Shown here piece by piece: positions 8,994-15,953 of a DNA stretch of 39,618 nucleotides. The position numbers were made by a program, and so were the translations under genes. The notes beneath the pieces were generated by a model. The model saw only the letters and a program-made list of their open reading frames with translations. It had not been told where the DNA came from and did no database searches. The DNA comes from JACKJA01 sp050297015 (GTDB lineage: Bacteria > Pseudomonadota > Alphaproteobacteria > Micavibrionales > Micavibrionaceae). Each line of letters opens with the position of its first letter. The first letter of the stretch is position 1. The stretch covers positions 1-39,618 of the forward strand of contig JBNKRZ010000025.1 in the NCBI GenBank assembly GCA_050297015.1, given 5' to 3'.

Positions 8994-9039
8994 GCTCATA
9001 ACCTGAAGGTCGTAGGTTCAAATCCTACTCCCGCAACCA
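8994..9039 (+). pseudogene. 3' half of initiator tRNA-fMet (att remnant)
   Basis: From the anticodon loop (CTCATAA, anticodon CAT at 8997-8999) through the T arm (GTAGG-TTCAAAT-CCTAC) and the acceptor strand to an encoded CCA, this matches the 3' half of an initiator tRNA. The 5' half is absent: the sequence upstream cannot pair with the anticodon stem. This is the expected trace of integration into a tRNA gene. The last bases form the left copy of the direct repeat shared with 12797-12814. Upstream, 8803-8993 holds no gene that I can see. Confidence 0.8.
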
Positions 9040-9042
9040 ATT
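9025..9042 (+). repeat. Left attachment-site copy (18-bp direct repeat)
   Basis: CTACTCCCGCAACCAATT occurs here, at the 3' end of the tRNA-fMet fragment, and again identically at 12797-12814. The two copies bracket the element carrying the integrase fragment and the fic-alkB-DUF488-dual-OB operon. Confidence 0.75.
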
Positions 9043-9149
9043 CCTCTTCCAGAGGCTTCCTAATTATTACATAAGTTGTTGAATTTAAAGTAATTCACAG
9101 GATATTACGTCCAGTGTCTTCCAGTAAGAACACGCCTCTTCCATCCATT

Positions 9150-9200
9150 TTAACAGTACAATACATAGTATATTCAGTTGGATTTTGTTTTGTACTGTTA
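9150..9200 (+). repeat. Two inverted arm-type sites upstream of the integrase fragment
   Basis: TTAACAGTACAATACA at 9150-9165 and, on the minus strand, TAACAGTACAAAACA at 9186-9200 face each other. A third copy stands at 12714-12729 near the other end of the element. Repeats of this kind close to both attachment sites are typical arm-binding sites for a tyrosine integrase; here they also cover the promoter region of the integrase remnant. Confidence 0.6.
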
Positions 9201-9214
9201 TGGAGGAGCTGAAT

Positions 9215-9538
9215 ATGGCCAGAAGAGTTGTAAGGCTTACTGATAAAGAGGTTGAGAGCGCCAAGCCGAAAAATAAGGATTACAGATTATACGATGGTGA
9301 CGGCTTGCAACTGCTTGTGCGCACCAGCGGCACCAAGGTTTGGCAGTATCCTTACAGCTTCAAAGATAAGAAAAGCATCTACACCATCGGGGAATACCAC
9401 AAAAATAAGCCCGGTGCGCTGGGTATTAAGGATGCGCGGATCAAACGCCATGAGGTAAGAGCGCTTTTGGATGACGGTATTGATCCCAATGTCTGGAAGA
9501 AAGAGCGTATCCACGGCGTGGAAGGGCAAAACACGTAA
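9215..9538 (+). pseudogene. P4-type tyrosine integrase, N-terminal arm-binding (DUF4102) fragment
   Basis: MARRVVRLTDKEVESAKP and the following YDGDGLQLLV, KVWQYPYSF and YTIGEYHK are typical of the DUF4102 N-terminal arm-DNA-binding domain of P4-family integrases. The frame ends after 107 residues, right where the core-binding domain should begin, and no continuation is recognisable downstream. The protein therefore lacks the whole catalytic domain. I chose ATG 9215 because GGAGG lies 8 bases upstream. It starts about 175 bp from the tRNA fragment, the usual place for such an integrase. It could persist as a DNA-binding regulator, but a decayed remnant is the simpler reading. Confidence 0.8.
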
Positions 9539-9566
9539 AAAAAAGCGCGTTTTTTATCGTGTTAAA

Positions 9567-9605
9567 AAAACATGTAAAGAAAACAGCTTTTTTTTTGCAT
9601 GTTTT
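9567..9605 (-). terminator. Probable terminator of the fic operon
   Basis: An inverted repeat AAAACATG ... CATGTTTT lies just past the fic stop; on the minus strand it runs into a T tract. The loop is long and A/T-rich, so strength is uncertain. Confidence 0.45.
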
Positions 9606-9623
9606 AGAAACATATAAAGTTTC

Positions 9624-10742
9624 TTATAATTTGTGAACGTTGCTTAAACATTCCATTAATTCGGAATTTATATAGTAATTTTCTCTGCCGATCTTAAATT
9701 TATGCATTAATTCAATATCAGCCAAAATATCCAAATAACGCGTTGCTGTGGGGCGACTAACTTCCAGCTTATCCATTACATGGGAAATTTTAGTATATGG
9801 ATGGCTAAAAATAAGATTGAGTAAATCTTGCCTATAAATATTGGTTTCAGACCGTATTTTGTTTTTGTAGGTCTGCATTAATAATTTGATTACTTCGATT
9901 AGTTTAATGGTTTGAAGTGATGTTTCACGAACGCCTTCAAGAATAAATAAAGTCCACTCTTCCCATGTATTCTCATCACGGACAGATTGTAGGAGGCGGT
10001 AATAGTCTGCTTTGTTTTTATTTATGTAGCGAGAAAGGTAGAGAACGGGCGTATCTAGCAAGCCTTGTTGTACAAGATAAAAAATATTAATGATGCGTCC
10101 TGTCCGGCCATTGCCATCAAAGAATGGGTGAATACTTTCAAACTGATGGTGAATGACTGCCATTTTAACTAAAGCATCCCAATCAGATAAATCGTCTTGA
10201 TTTATGAAACTCTCCAAGTTCTTCATGTGACGCTCAATGTCGGAAAGCGTTTGAGGCGGGACATAAATAATTTCACCAGTCTGATCGTTTTTTAATGCTG
10301 TCCCGCTTTGTGATCGAAAGCCAGCGTTGTTTCCTTCAATTTCGGCTTGTGCTTTTTTTATGATTTTATTCGTAAGCAGTTTTGTATTTCGAACTTCTGC
10401 GTACCCTTGTCGTAATGCGTCGGCGTATAAGTGAACTTCTTTTGCGGAGATGGATGTGAATTGTTTTAAGTCTATATCACTTTGGTACAATTCATCATTA
10501 GTCGTGATAATATTTTCTATCGCAGAACTGTCCTTTGCCTCTTGAAGAGATAGCGTGTTAATCAAGATGCTTTGATTGGGCATGCTTTTGGCTACGCCCT
10601 TTAGTTCAGCAAGTGCGGCTCTGGACTCTTTTGTTTTTTTGAGGACAGCTTTTGATTCTAGATCAATCGGCAAAGGCAAGGTCGGTATTTGGTATGTTGG
10701 CTCTAATGCTTTGCTTTGATCTTGTGTTGTTTTAATGCTCAT
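9624..10742 (-). CDS. Fic-family protein AMP-transferase, class II, with C-terminal winged helix
   Basis: Fic enzymes transfer AMP (or related groups) from nucleotides to hydroxyl side chains of target proteins. The catalytic motif HPFFDGNGRTGR at residues 205-216 is intact. The class II inhibitory motif (S/T)xxxE(G/N) is seen near the N-terminus as SSAIEN (Ser72, Glu76, Asn77), so activity is probably autoinhibited. The flap region GEIIYVPP at about 157-163 precedes the Fic core. The C-terminal 80 residues read as a winged helix (YTKISHVMDKLEVSRPTATR split as YTKISHVMDKLE and VSRPTATR). At 372 residues it matches the SoFic type. It is last in a leftward run after alkB, separated by 64 bp. 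The target is unknown. Confidence 0.9.
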   Translation of the reverse strand: MSIKTTQDQSKALEPTYQIPTLPLPIDLESKAVLKKTKESRAALAELKGVAKSMPNQSILINTLSLQEAKDSSAIENIITTNDELYQSDIDLKQFTSISAKEVHLYADALRQGYAEVRNTKLLTNKIIKKAQAEIEGNNAGFRSQSGTALKNDQTGEIIYVPPQTLSDIERHMKNLESFINQDDLSDWDALVKMAVIHHQFESIHPFFDGNGRTGRIINIFYLVQQGLLDTPVLYLSRYINKNKADYYRLLQSVRDENTWEEWTLFILEGVRETSLQTIKLIEVIKLLMQTYKNKIRSETNIYRQDLLNLIFSHPYTKISHVMDKLEVSRPTATRYLDILADIELMHKFKIGRENYYINSELMECLSNVHKL

Positions 10743-10806
10743 TAATTTTTGTCCGCTAACTTGCTTATAATCAAAGAGTTTATAGCGTGTGAGCGTTGTT
10801 TACAAT

Positions 10807-11382
10807 TCAATATGCTGGGATTGTTGATCTGAAAGTTACCGATATGCGCCGTTCACGCGGAAAGTTTACCCCATTCACTATATCTGACTTGCGCGCTGGA
10901 ATGGCGTGTGTCCAGTGGTGGCGGGCTTCGCCGGATAAGGTAATGAGGCTGCGCGGGGCGAGGTGTAGTTCTTCTTTGCGTTCGCTTTTTGCGAATTGCA
11001 TGGTAACGGCTGAACCAAGGCTTAGTGACGCAATGGTGTCTCCAAAGCAAGGTTGGCAATCAATATGGGCGGAGATTCCTTGGCCGGGAAGGTATTCGTT
11101 CACAATGGCTTGATCGGGTTTGAAGGAGAGTTTTGCGATGATGGGTGCTAACCAATCTGGTAATGGGCCAAGATAACTATCCTGCGTAACGGTGCGGGCT
11201 TTGTAATCATATTTGTAACCGTAATGCTGCACGCGGCGCTTTAGGTCAGTGAGCCAAGGCTGATTGTTTATCTGTGCAAGCAGTGTGCGCTCTTCATCGG
11301 CGGCGATAAAGTCTGACGCGTATTTCAGCCCGTTGATCTGTGGAATTTCTGGTTCTTCAAAATCAAAAAGTAAATTCATCAT
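10807..11382 (-). CDS. AlkB-like 2-oxoglutarate/Fe(II) dioxygenase
   Basis: The enzyme should oxidatively demethylate nucleic acid bases (or act on a related substrate) using Fe(II) and 2-oxoglutarate. The facial triad is visible as HID (His106, Asp108) and His159 in HHWTHAIP, and the 2-oxoglutarate arginine pattern as RRISVTFR (Arg179, Arg185). NEYLPGQGISAHID is the canonical lead-in strand. At 191 residues it is a compact, complete AlkB domain. Its ATG overlaps the stop of the DUF488 gene by four bases, implying coupled expression. Being on a mobile element beside DUF488 and Fic, it may act in a conflict or damage-reversal setting rather than as the housekeeping AlkB; that is inference. Confidence 0.9.
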   Translation of the reverse strand: MMNLLFDFEEPEIPQINGLKYASDFIAADEERTLLAQINNQPWLTDLKRRVQHYGYKYDYKARTVTQDSYLGPLPDWLAPIIAKLSFKPDQAIVNEYLPGQGISAHIDCQPCFGDTIASLSLGSAVTMQFAKSERKEELHLAPRSLITLSGEARHHWTHAIPARKSDIVNGVNFPRERRISVTFRSTIPAY

Positions 11383-11831
11383 AGATGGACAACCTCAACA
11401 GGCTGGCTCCATTCTTTTTGAAGGTATTCAGCTAACAGCCGTCTATGGCAGTTGTGTTCTGTTTTGCAGGCGCATAGAAAACAGGCTTCATGCACTTCGT
11501 CAGGGGTAATTATATTGGCGATGTTACGGTGGTTGATGAGGTTAATATACTGTACCTCATACTCTTCCCAGCTTAATTGATTGTTCTTGAATGGTTTGAG
11601 AATATCGTCTGATGGTGCCAATTCCTTGCGGTATTCGTAATCAATGTTATCTATTTTTTTTAGGAAATACGGCAAGTCTTTTTTCTTCGCAAATCCTGCA
11701 AGTTGTGAACTGGCCCACAGGCGCGTATCGATTACTTTTTTTACACCAGCGCCGCACAGTCGTTCGAAGAAATGCTCTGCGCTGGAACCTGTAAATCCGA
11801 TGGTGAAGATTTTGATTTGCTTACTCATCAT
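11379..11831 (-). CDS. DUF488 family protein
   Basis: The beginning IFTIGFTGSSAEHFFERL, then VIDTRLW, and the Cys/His block CFLCACKTEHNCHRRLLAEYL near the C-terminus are typical of DUF488, a small Rossmann-like family of unknown biochemistry. The conserved CxC...CHR cluster suggests metal binding or redox chemistry. At 150 residues it is a single complete domain. The start (ATG 11831, or the adjacent ATG 11828) lies inside the end of the dual-OB gene and its stop overlaps the alkB start, so the three genes behave as one translationally coupled unit. No Shine-Dalgarno is obvious, in keeping with coupling. Confidence 0.85.
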   Translation of the reverse strand: MMSKQIKIFTIGFTGSSAEHFFERLCGAGVKKVIDTRLWASSQLAGFAKKKDLPYFLKKIDNIDYEYRKELAPSDDILKPFKNNQLSWEEYEVQYINLINHRNIANIITPDEVHEACFLCACKTEHNCHRRLLAEYLQKEWSQPVEVVHL

Positions 11832-12525
11832 AGAAAAATACGCCGTTGCACATTAAATAACAATTACTGTCTTTATAAACGTAAGGTTTTGCCAGCCCAA
11901 CACGGACATGCGCCATCTTACCACTATTTTGCATTTCTTCATTGAACACTTCAAAATCTTTTGTCGACATAGGATCAAGCAAATCTCGCAAATATTTACA
12001 TGTGACGCGCAAATCATATTCGGTTTGATCACGATCCAGAAGATTGACGCGCAGCTTACTGTCTTTTTTGAAAAACCTTACGCTTTTTGCCGGGAAAATA
12101 ATGCCGCCCAATGAAGGACATTCGGTTTTGAAAGGCACGTAGGATTTTTCTTTCAAATTGCCTTGGAAGGCATCATTGATGGTTTTAGATATTGATCGTT
12201 GTAAATCCTTTGCCAAAAGAGCTGGGTCTTCGTAGTGTCGTACAACCGTAAAGTTTTCATCAATGCTTGTGTCTTCTGTTTTATGCGGGTAATCGCGCCC
12301 TCCTTCTTTAGGAATAACGGCGACATTCAATGAAGCATACTTGCCGATTTTCTTTAAGTCTTTATCGCTCCAATGATTACCGTTAATCATAAGGCGTTTC
12401 ATTTGGCCTGTAGAGGGTGACCATCCGGCTACACAATACGTATCCTTCATGTATGTTATATCGGATGTAATTACATTGATTTGGTACGTGCCATCATCGG
12501 CACCGTCTTTTGCAAAATGAGGCAT
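11821..12525 (-). CDS. Probable dual-OB-domain protein, first gene of the cargo operon
   Basis: This 234-residue protein has no catalytic motif that I can see. It begins with strands (TYQINVITSDITYM, DTYCVAGWSPSTGQMKRLM) and ends with VRVGLAKPYVYKDSNCYLMCNGVFFYDE (given here only as its two ends, VRVGLAKPY and CNGVFFYDE). This resembles a family I remember as 'dual OB-containing domain', a predicted nucleic-acid or ligand binder. I chose ATG 12525 because AGGAG lies 6 bases upstream; an upstream ATG at 12579 would start inside a hairpin. It overlaps the DUF488 gene by 11 bases. The recognition is moderate; a binding or sensor role for the AlkB/DUF488 pair is inference. Confidence 0.55.
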   Translation of the reverse strand: MPHFAKDGADDGTYQINVITSDITYMKDTYCVAGWSPSTGQMKRLMINGNHWSDKDLKKIGKYASLNVAVIPKEGGRDYPHKTEDTSIDENFTVVRHYEDPALLAKDLQRSISKTINDAFQGNLKEKSYVPFKTECPSLGGIIFPAKSVRFFKKDSKLRVNLLDRDQTEYDLRVTCKYLRDLLDPMSTKDFEVFNEEMQNSGKMAHVRVGLAKPYVYKDSNCYLMCNGVFFYDE

Positions 12526-12554
12526 AAAAATCTCCTGAAATTTTGAAAGGGAAT

Positions 12555-12589
12555 AAAAAACGCCACGAGGCGGATGCACCTGTGGCGTT
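12555..12589 (-). terminator. Terminator-like hairpin in the leader of the dual-OB operon
   Basis: On the minus strand AACGCCAC pairs with GTGGCGTT (8 bp, extended by AGG/CCT), followed directly by a run of T. It is a textbook intrinsic terminator, yet it lies about 30 bp before the first gene of the leftward operon. I see no minus-strand gene upstream of it that it would serve before tRNA-Arg. It may act as an attenuator, or protect the operon from read-through. Confidence 0.6.
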
Positions 12590-12713
12590 AATGCTGAATA
12601 TATTCCTATAAAATCAATTAAAAGTCAAGAAATGAATCAGGTATGATGAAAACGTTCAGGTAAGATTTTACCCTGTTTCTACCAGTTCAATTCCCATTTC
12701 TTGGTGATAAGTT

Positions 12714-12729
12714 TTAACAGTACAAGACA
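12714..12729 (+). repeat. Arm-type integrase site, right end of the element
   Basis: TTAACAGTACAAGACA is the third copy of the motif found at 9150 and 9186, placed about 70 bp inside the right attachment-site copy. Confidence 0.55.
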
Positions 12730-12796
12730 CGGTACAAAATCACCCTGAAAAGCATAAATCTGTTTATTATCAAGGCTTAGCGCTGATATTCGGTTA

Positions 12797-12814
12797 CTAC
12801 TCCCGCAACCAATT
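12797..12814 (+). repeat. Right attachment-site copy (18-bp direct repeat)
   Basis: Identical to 9025-9042. Only the 3' acceptor end of the tRNA sequence is present here; upstream bases are not tRNA-like. The surrounding 12590-13141 holds no gene that I can support, only this repeat, the arm site and the inverted repeats at 12878-13016. Confidence 0.75.
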
Positions 12815-12877
12815 TTTACCAATAAAATCAACATCTTAGTAAGTTTTTAGGTTTTCAAAATTGGTTCATTTTCCTTC

Positions 12878-13016
12878 GTGGCACACTGGTGGCACAAGCC
12901 TAGACAATCAATCACGACAATCACACGACGTTGAAGTCGTAACTACTTAGCAACGCTTCTAGCAATGCTAAAGCCGGGCTACTAGCAAAGCTTTAGCTGT
13001 GCCATGAGTGTGCCAT
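12878..13016 (+). repeat. Nested inverted repeats upstream of the recombinase ORF
   Basis: GTGGCACACTGGTGGCAC at 12878-12895 is mirrored by GTGCCATGAGTGTGCCAT at 12999-13016 with three mismatches, and CTAAAGC/GCTTTAG (12968-12974, 12989-12995) lies within. Each outer arm is itself a direct repeat of a TGGCAC unit. Position just before an integrase suggests arm-type binding sites or a regulatory region. Confidence 0.5.
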
Positions 13017-13141
13017 GGAGTTTATCTGTATGGCTAAGTCATTGAGGCAAAAATAATTTGCCTACTAGCACTTAAGTTTCGTTGCCTTATGTTGTGGTTT
13101 CACGTCACTGATTTTAACATTCTGTGATTGAGGGAAATGAA

Positions 13142-14287
13142 ATGCCAACAATACAAAAACGAATAGCAAAAGACGGAACAGTATCCTACAGGGTTCAAGT
13201 TCGCATCAAGGGAAGACCGTCCGAAACATCAACTTTTGACAGGTTGACGGATGCTAAAAACTGGGGGCAACAGACTGAAGCTGATATTAAGCGTGGGAAA
13301 TATTTCAAAACCGCTGAAGCTAAGAAACGAACTATGGCTGAGGCCATAGATAGATATTTCGATGACGTGCTTTCTCACCGTAAAAACCCAGTTAACCAAA
13401 GAACATATCTCAAATGGTGGAAGAAGCAGATCGGGGTCTACACACTTGCGGATGTGACGTCTGCCTTGGTCGTAGAAAAGCGTAATGCGCTGGTAGGGTC
13501 TGAAAACCGTTTCAAACGATCAGTCGGCAAAACGACCGCTAATCGTTATACGCAAGCCCTGGGACATGTTTTTACCATTGCTAGGAAAGAATGGGGCTGG
13601 GTATCAGAAAATCCGGTGGCTAACATTACGAAATTTAAGGAACCAAGGGGCCGAGTAAGGTTCTTATCGGATGAGGAGCGAACAAAGTTGCTGGAGGCAT
13701 GTAAGAGAAGCGATAACCCCTATCTGTATACGATTGTCATACTGGCCCTAAGCACAGGCGCTAGAAAAAGTGAAATTCTGAATTTGAAATGGGAGCATGT
13801 TGATTTTGAAAGAGGGCAAATAGTTCTGGATGAGACCAAGAACGGTGAGAGACGGAGTATTCCACTTCAGGGCTATTATGTGTGCCAGAATCGCAAATGC
13901 AGCCACAAAGGCAAATCCATCCGTCGTGATGTACTGGAAGGTGAATTTGAAGCGCTGCTCAAATCAATCACACCTTCCAAGCCCGCCCTGAAGATCGCTG
14001 ACGGGATGTTCAGGAAACTATGGACGGTGCAGGAAACAGCGCAAAAGGATCGTAAGGCAGAGCTGGAAAAGCAGCATAGGAGCCATGTCCAGCAGATCGA
14101 GAAACTGGTGGATCGTATCGTAGAAACAGAGTCGGGAGCAGTGCTAAAACTGGCCTTTAGTAAGCGTCTAATCTGGGATCGAAAAGGCATGTATCGAACC
14201 CCTGATTTATCGTTACCATTCAAGGTGTTAGGGGGTTTTTCAGGGGTGAAAACAAAATGGCGCGCCCGAAGGGATTCGAACCCCTGA
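13142..14287 (+). CDS. Chimeric recombinase: tyrosine-integrase front fused to serine-recombinase tail
   Basis: Numbered from an upstream GTG at 13124, residues 1-248 are a tyrosine integrase: arm-binding start, core-binding helices near 70-160, and the catalytic domain with STGARKSEILNLKW (Arg I) and ETKNGERRSIPL (the beta-hairpin Lys). At about residue 249 (near 13868) the sequence switches to the C-terminal half of a large serine recombinase: GYYVCQNRKCSHKGKSIRRD is the second half of its zinc ribbon, followed by the EGEFEALL helix, a coiled coil (EKQHRSHVQQIEKLVDRIVE) and the usual end LPFKVLGGFSG. The HxxR box and nucleophile Tyr are missing, as is the serine catalytic domain, so recombination activity is unlikely. 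The frame runs into tRNA-Arg, giving the familiar RARRDSNP ending. I prefer ATG 13142, with AGGG 8 bases before it. Confidence 0.8.
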   Translation: MPTIQKRIAKDGTVSYRVQVRIKGRPSETSTFDRLTDAKNWGQQTEADIKRGKYFKTAEAKKRTMAEAIDRYFDDVLSHRKNPVNQRTYLKWWKKQIGVYTLADVTSALVVEKRNALVGSENRFKRSVGKTTANRYTQALGHVFTIARKEWGWVSENPVANITKFKEPRGRVRFLSDEERTKLLEACKRSDNPYLYTIVILALSTGARKSEILNLKWEHVDFERGQIVLDETKNGERRSIPLQGYYVCQNRKCSHKGKSIRRDVLEGEFEALLKSITPSKPALKIADGMFRKLWTVQETAQKDRKAELEKQHRSHVQQIEKLVDRIVETESGAVLKLAFSKRLIWDRKGMYRTPDLSLPFKVLGGFSGVKTKWRARRDSNP

Positions 14288-14333
14288 CTTCTGCCTCCGG
14301 AGGGCAGCGCTCTATCCACTGAGCTACGGGCGC
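14258..14333 (-). tRNA. tRNA-Arg (anticodon CCG)
   Basis: A 76-base cloverleaf can be drawn: 7-bp acceptor stem GCGCCCG/CGGGCGC, anticodon stem CTGCC/GGCAG around loop CTCCGGA (anticodon CCG), T loop TTCGAAT and an encoded CCA. It reads CGG codons. Its 3' end faces the recombinase ORF, so it is the likely attachment site of the outer island. No second copy of its 3' end is visible in the window, so the island's far end must lie to the left. Confidence 0.95.
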
Positions 14334-14390
14334 ATCGCGTTTGTGACGCGAGGTGATCTGATAGCAGAAACGAACCAAAAGCGCAAATGG

Positions 14391-15338
14391 TTATGTACGG
14401 AAACGGTAGCTTGCCTCGTCATCTAGCCATTCTTGAAACGCGGGGCCGGTCAACCAGTCTTTGGCGGTTTGGTCTTCGCGCAAGTAAGCATCCCAAAAGG
14501 CCAGCGCGGCGATTTTTATGATGGCTTCGTGCTGTTTGCGTTTGGGGTGTGCGGCGAGTTTGCCACGGCTGCCTGCGAAAACCATATGATCGCCGTCTTC
14601 CAAAACCAGCAAATGTTGCTCCGGACCGCCGCTTTTCTCAAAGATAGGCAGGCGCGCGGTGTAGTCGCTTTCCTCATTAAGGGGGCTACCGTCATCTGTG
14701 CCGGTCATATGAAACAGGGGCATTTTAATCGCACCGTAAATCTCACTTTCCGGGGCCAACGGGCAATTTGTGGGAACCGGGCTATAGGCGATTCCGGCCT
14801 TAAAGCGCGGCTCATACAGGTCCATGATTTCTTTTTTGCCGAACAGTTGCCCGGCCATGATTTGCGTTGTGTTGGCGCCAAAGGAATGCCCGGACATGCC
14901 GATAATGTCGAGATTCATATGCGCCCCGGCTTCCGGGTGATCTTGGCACCATTGCGGCAGGCGGTCGAGAACGAAGGGAACGTCATGATAGCGGTTGAAA
15001 ACATCTTCGCGGGGGATGACGGCTTTGCGGATATTATCCCATGGGTGGCCGGGCTTGCCTTGCCATAGGGAGATATCGGTCCCGGCGTGCTGGATATGGA
15101 CGAGGGCATAGCCGTGAGAGGCCATGAAGCGGGCGATGAATGCGGCGCCGTCACGGCTGCCGCCCAGTCCGTGCGACCATATAATCACAGGCAGATGGTC
15201 GAGGTCATGAGCGACGGGGTAGTAGACTTTAATGGGAACCGTACGGCCGTCGCGGCTTTCATCAATTAATTCATCGCGCGCGATTAGAACCTTGTGCGGT
15301 TCGTGGTCGGGGTCGATGTCAGCACGCCAGAAGGTCAT
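14391..15338 (-). CDS. Alpha/beta hydrolase, dienelactone hydrolase/PAF-acetylhydrolase-like
   Basis: The 315-residue protein has the nucleophile elbow GMSGHSFGA with Ser152, an oxyanion-region WSHGLGGSR near 54-62, a likely acid in TGTDDGSP (about 213-216) and His251 in EDGDHMVF. This is the order of a serine alpha/beta hydrolase, and the overall pattern recalls predicted dienelactone or platelet-activating-factor acetylhydrolase relatives. No signal peptide is seen, so it should be cytoplasmic. Its start overlaps the sspB stop (TAATG), putting it in an operon with sspB. The substrate cannot be told from sequence. Confidence 0.85.
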   Translation of the reverse strand: MTFWRADIDPDHEPHKVLIARDELIDESRDGRTVPIKVYYPVAHDLDHLPVIIWSHGLGGSRDGAAFIARFMASHGYALVHIQHAGTDISLWQGKPGHPWDNIRKAVIPREDVFNRYHDVPFVLDRLPQWCQDHPEAGAHMNLDIIGMSGHSFGANTTQIMAGQLFGKKEIMDLYEPRFKAGIAYSPVPTNCPLAPESEIYGAIKMPLFHMTGTDDGSPLNEESDYTARLPIFEKSGGPEQHLLVLEDGDHMVFAGSRGKLAAHPKRKQHEAIIKIAALAFWDAYLREDQTAKDWLTGPAFQEWLDDEASYRFRT

Positions 15339-15841
15339 TACTTTTTGCGGAACTGATCCAGTGAGACAACTTCGCCGGTTTTGCCGGAATCATCGCCGTC
15401 GCCGTCCTTATTCCCGTCATCGTCGCCGTCTGTGGGTGGAAGATCGTCAGGGTCAAGGTCCGGTCCGCCGTCTTGGCCAAGCGGTTGGAACTGGAGTGCA
15501 AAATTAACGGATGGGTCGGCGAAGATGCTGATCGCGCCGAGTGGCACAACAAGATGCTCCGGCACGTTATTAAAGGACAGCGTGACTTCCATTTTTTCAT
15601 CGTCGACCTTGAGGTCGTAGAACTGGTATTGCAGAACGATCGTCATTTCGCCGGGATAGCGGTCACGCAGATAGTCTGGGATATTGACCCCCGGATAGTC
15701 CGTCATGAACGTAATATAGAAGTGATGGTCGCCGGGCAGGCTTTCTTCCATGACTTCTTCGATCGCTTGCCGGACCACACCGCGTAAGGCACGTTCCACC
15801 ATCTTATCATAGCGCAGGGTATTGTCGTTATCGTCAGTCAT
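15338..15841 (-). CDS. sspB: SspB, ClpXP adaptor for ssrA-tagged proteins (alpha type)
   Basis: SspB tethers proteins bearing the tmRNA tag to ClpXP for degradation. The N-terminal 120 residues form the substrate-binding fold (HHFYITFMTDYPGVNIPD and MTIVLQYQFYDLKV are typical), then an Asp/Gly-rich flexible linker of about 30 residues, then the C-terminal ClpX-binding module GEVVSLDQFRKK. Length (167) matches alphaproteobacterial SspB. The ssrA gene itself lies about 1.1 kb to the right, and its encoded tag holds two ANDN motifs, the element that alpha-type SspB is known to recognise in Caulobacter. Confidence 0.92.
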   Translation of the reverse strand: MTDDNDNTLRYDKMVERALRGVVRQAIEEVMEESLPGDHHFYITFMTDYPGVNIPDYLRDRYPGEMTIVLQYQFYDLKVDDEKMEVTLSFNNVPEHLVVPLGAISIFADPSVNFALQFQPLGQDGGPDLDPDDLPPTDGDDDGNKDGDGDDSGKTGEVVSLDQFRKK

Positions 15842-15953
15842 TGTCTTGCCGGACCTTCAATGTAAGATAAAGAGGAGACAGAAGATGTCTACTCTTTGAT
15901 TCGCACACTAGTATAAGGAAATCCACACCCTATTCACAAGGGGAGATCGAATA

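Noticed and set aside
9528..9563. Second terminator hairpin after the integrase fragment (AACACG/CGTGTT)
   Set aside because: The stem is bulged and mostly A-T; not convincing as a plus-strand terminator.
13876..14319. 147-residue minus-strand ORF across the recombinase tail and tRNA-Arg
   Set aside because: It is antisense to the recombinase and runs through the tRNA; no recognisable domain.
14391..15068. 211-residue plus-strand ORF opposite the hydrolase
   Set aside because: Antisense shadow; the minus strand shows the full alpha/beta hydrolase motif set.
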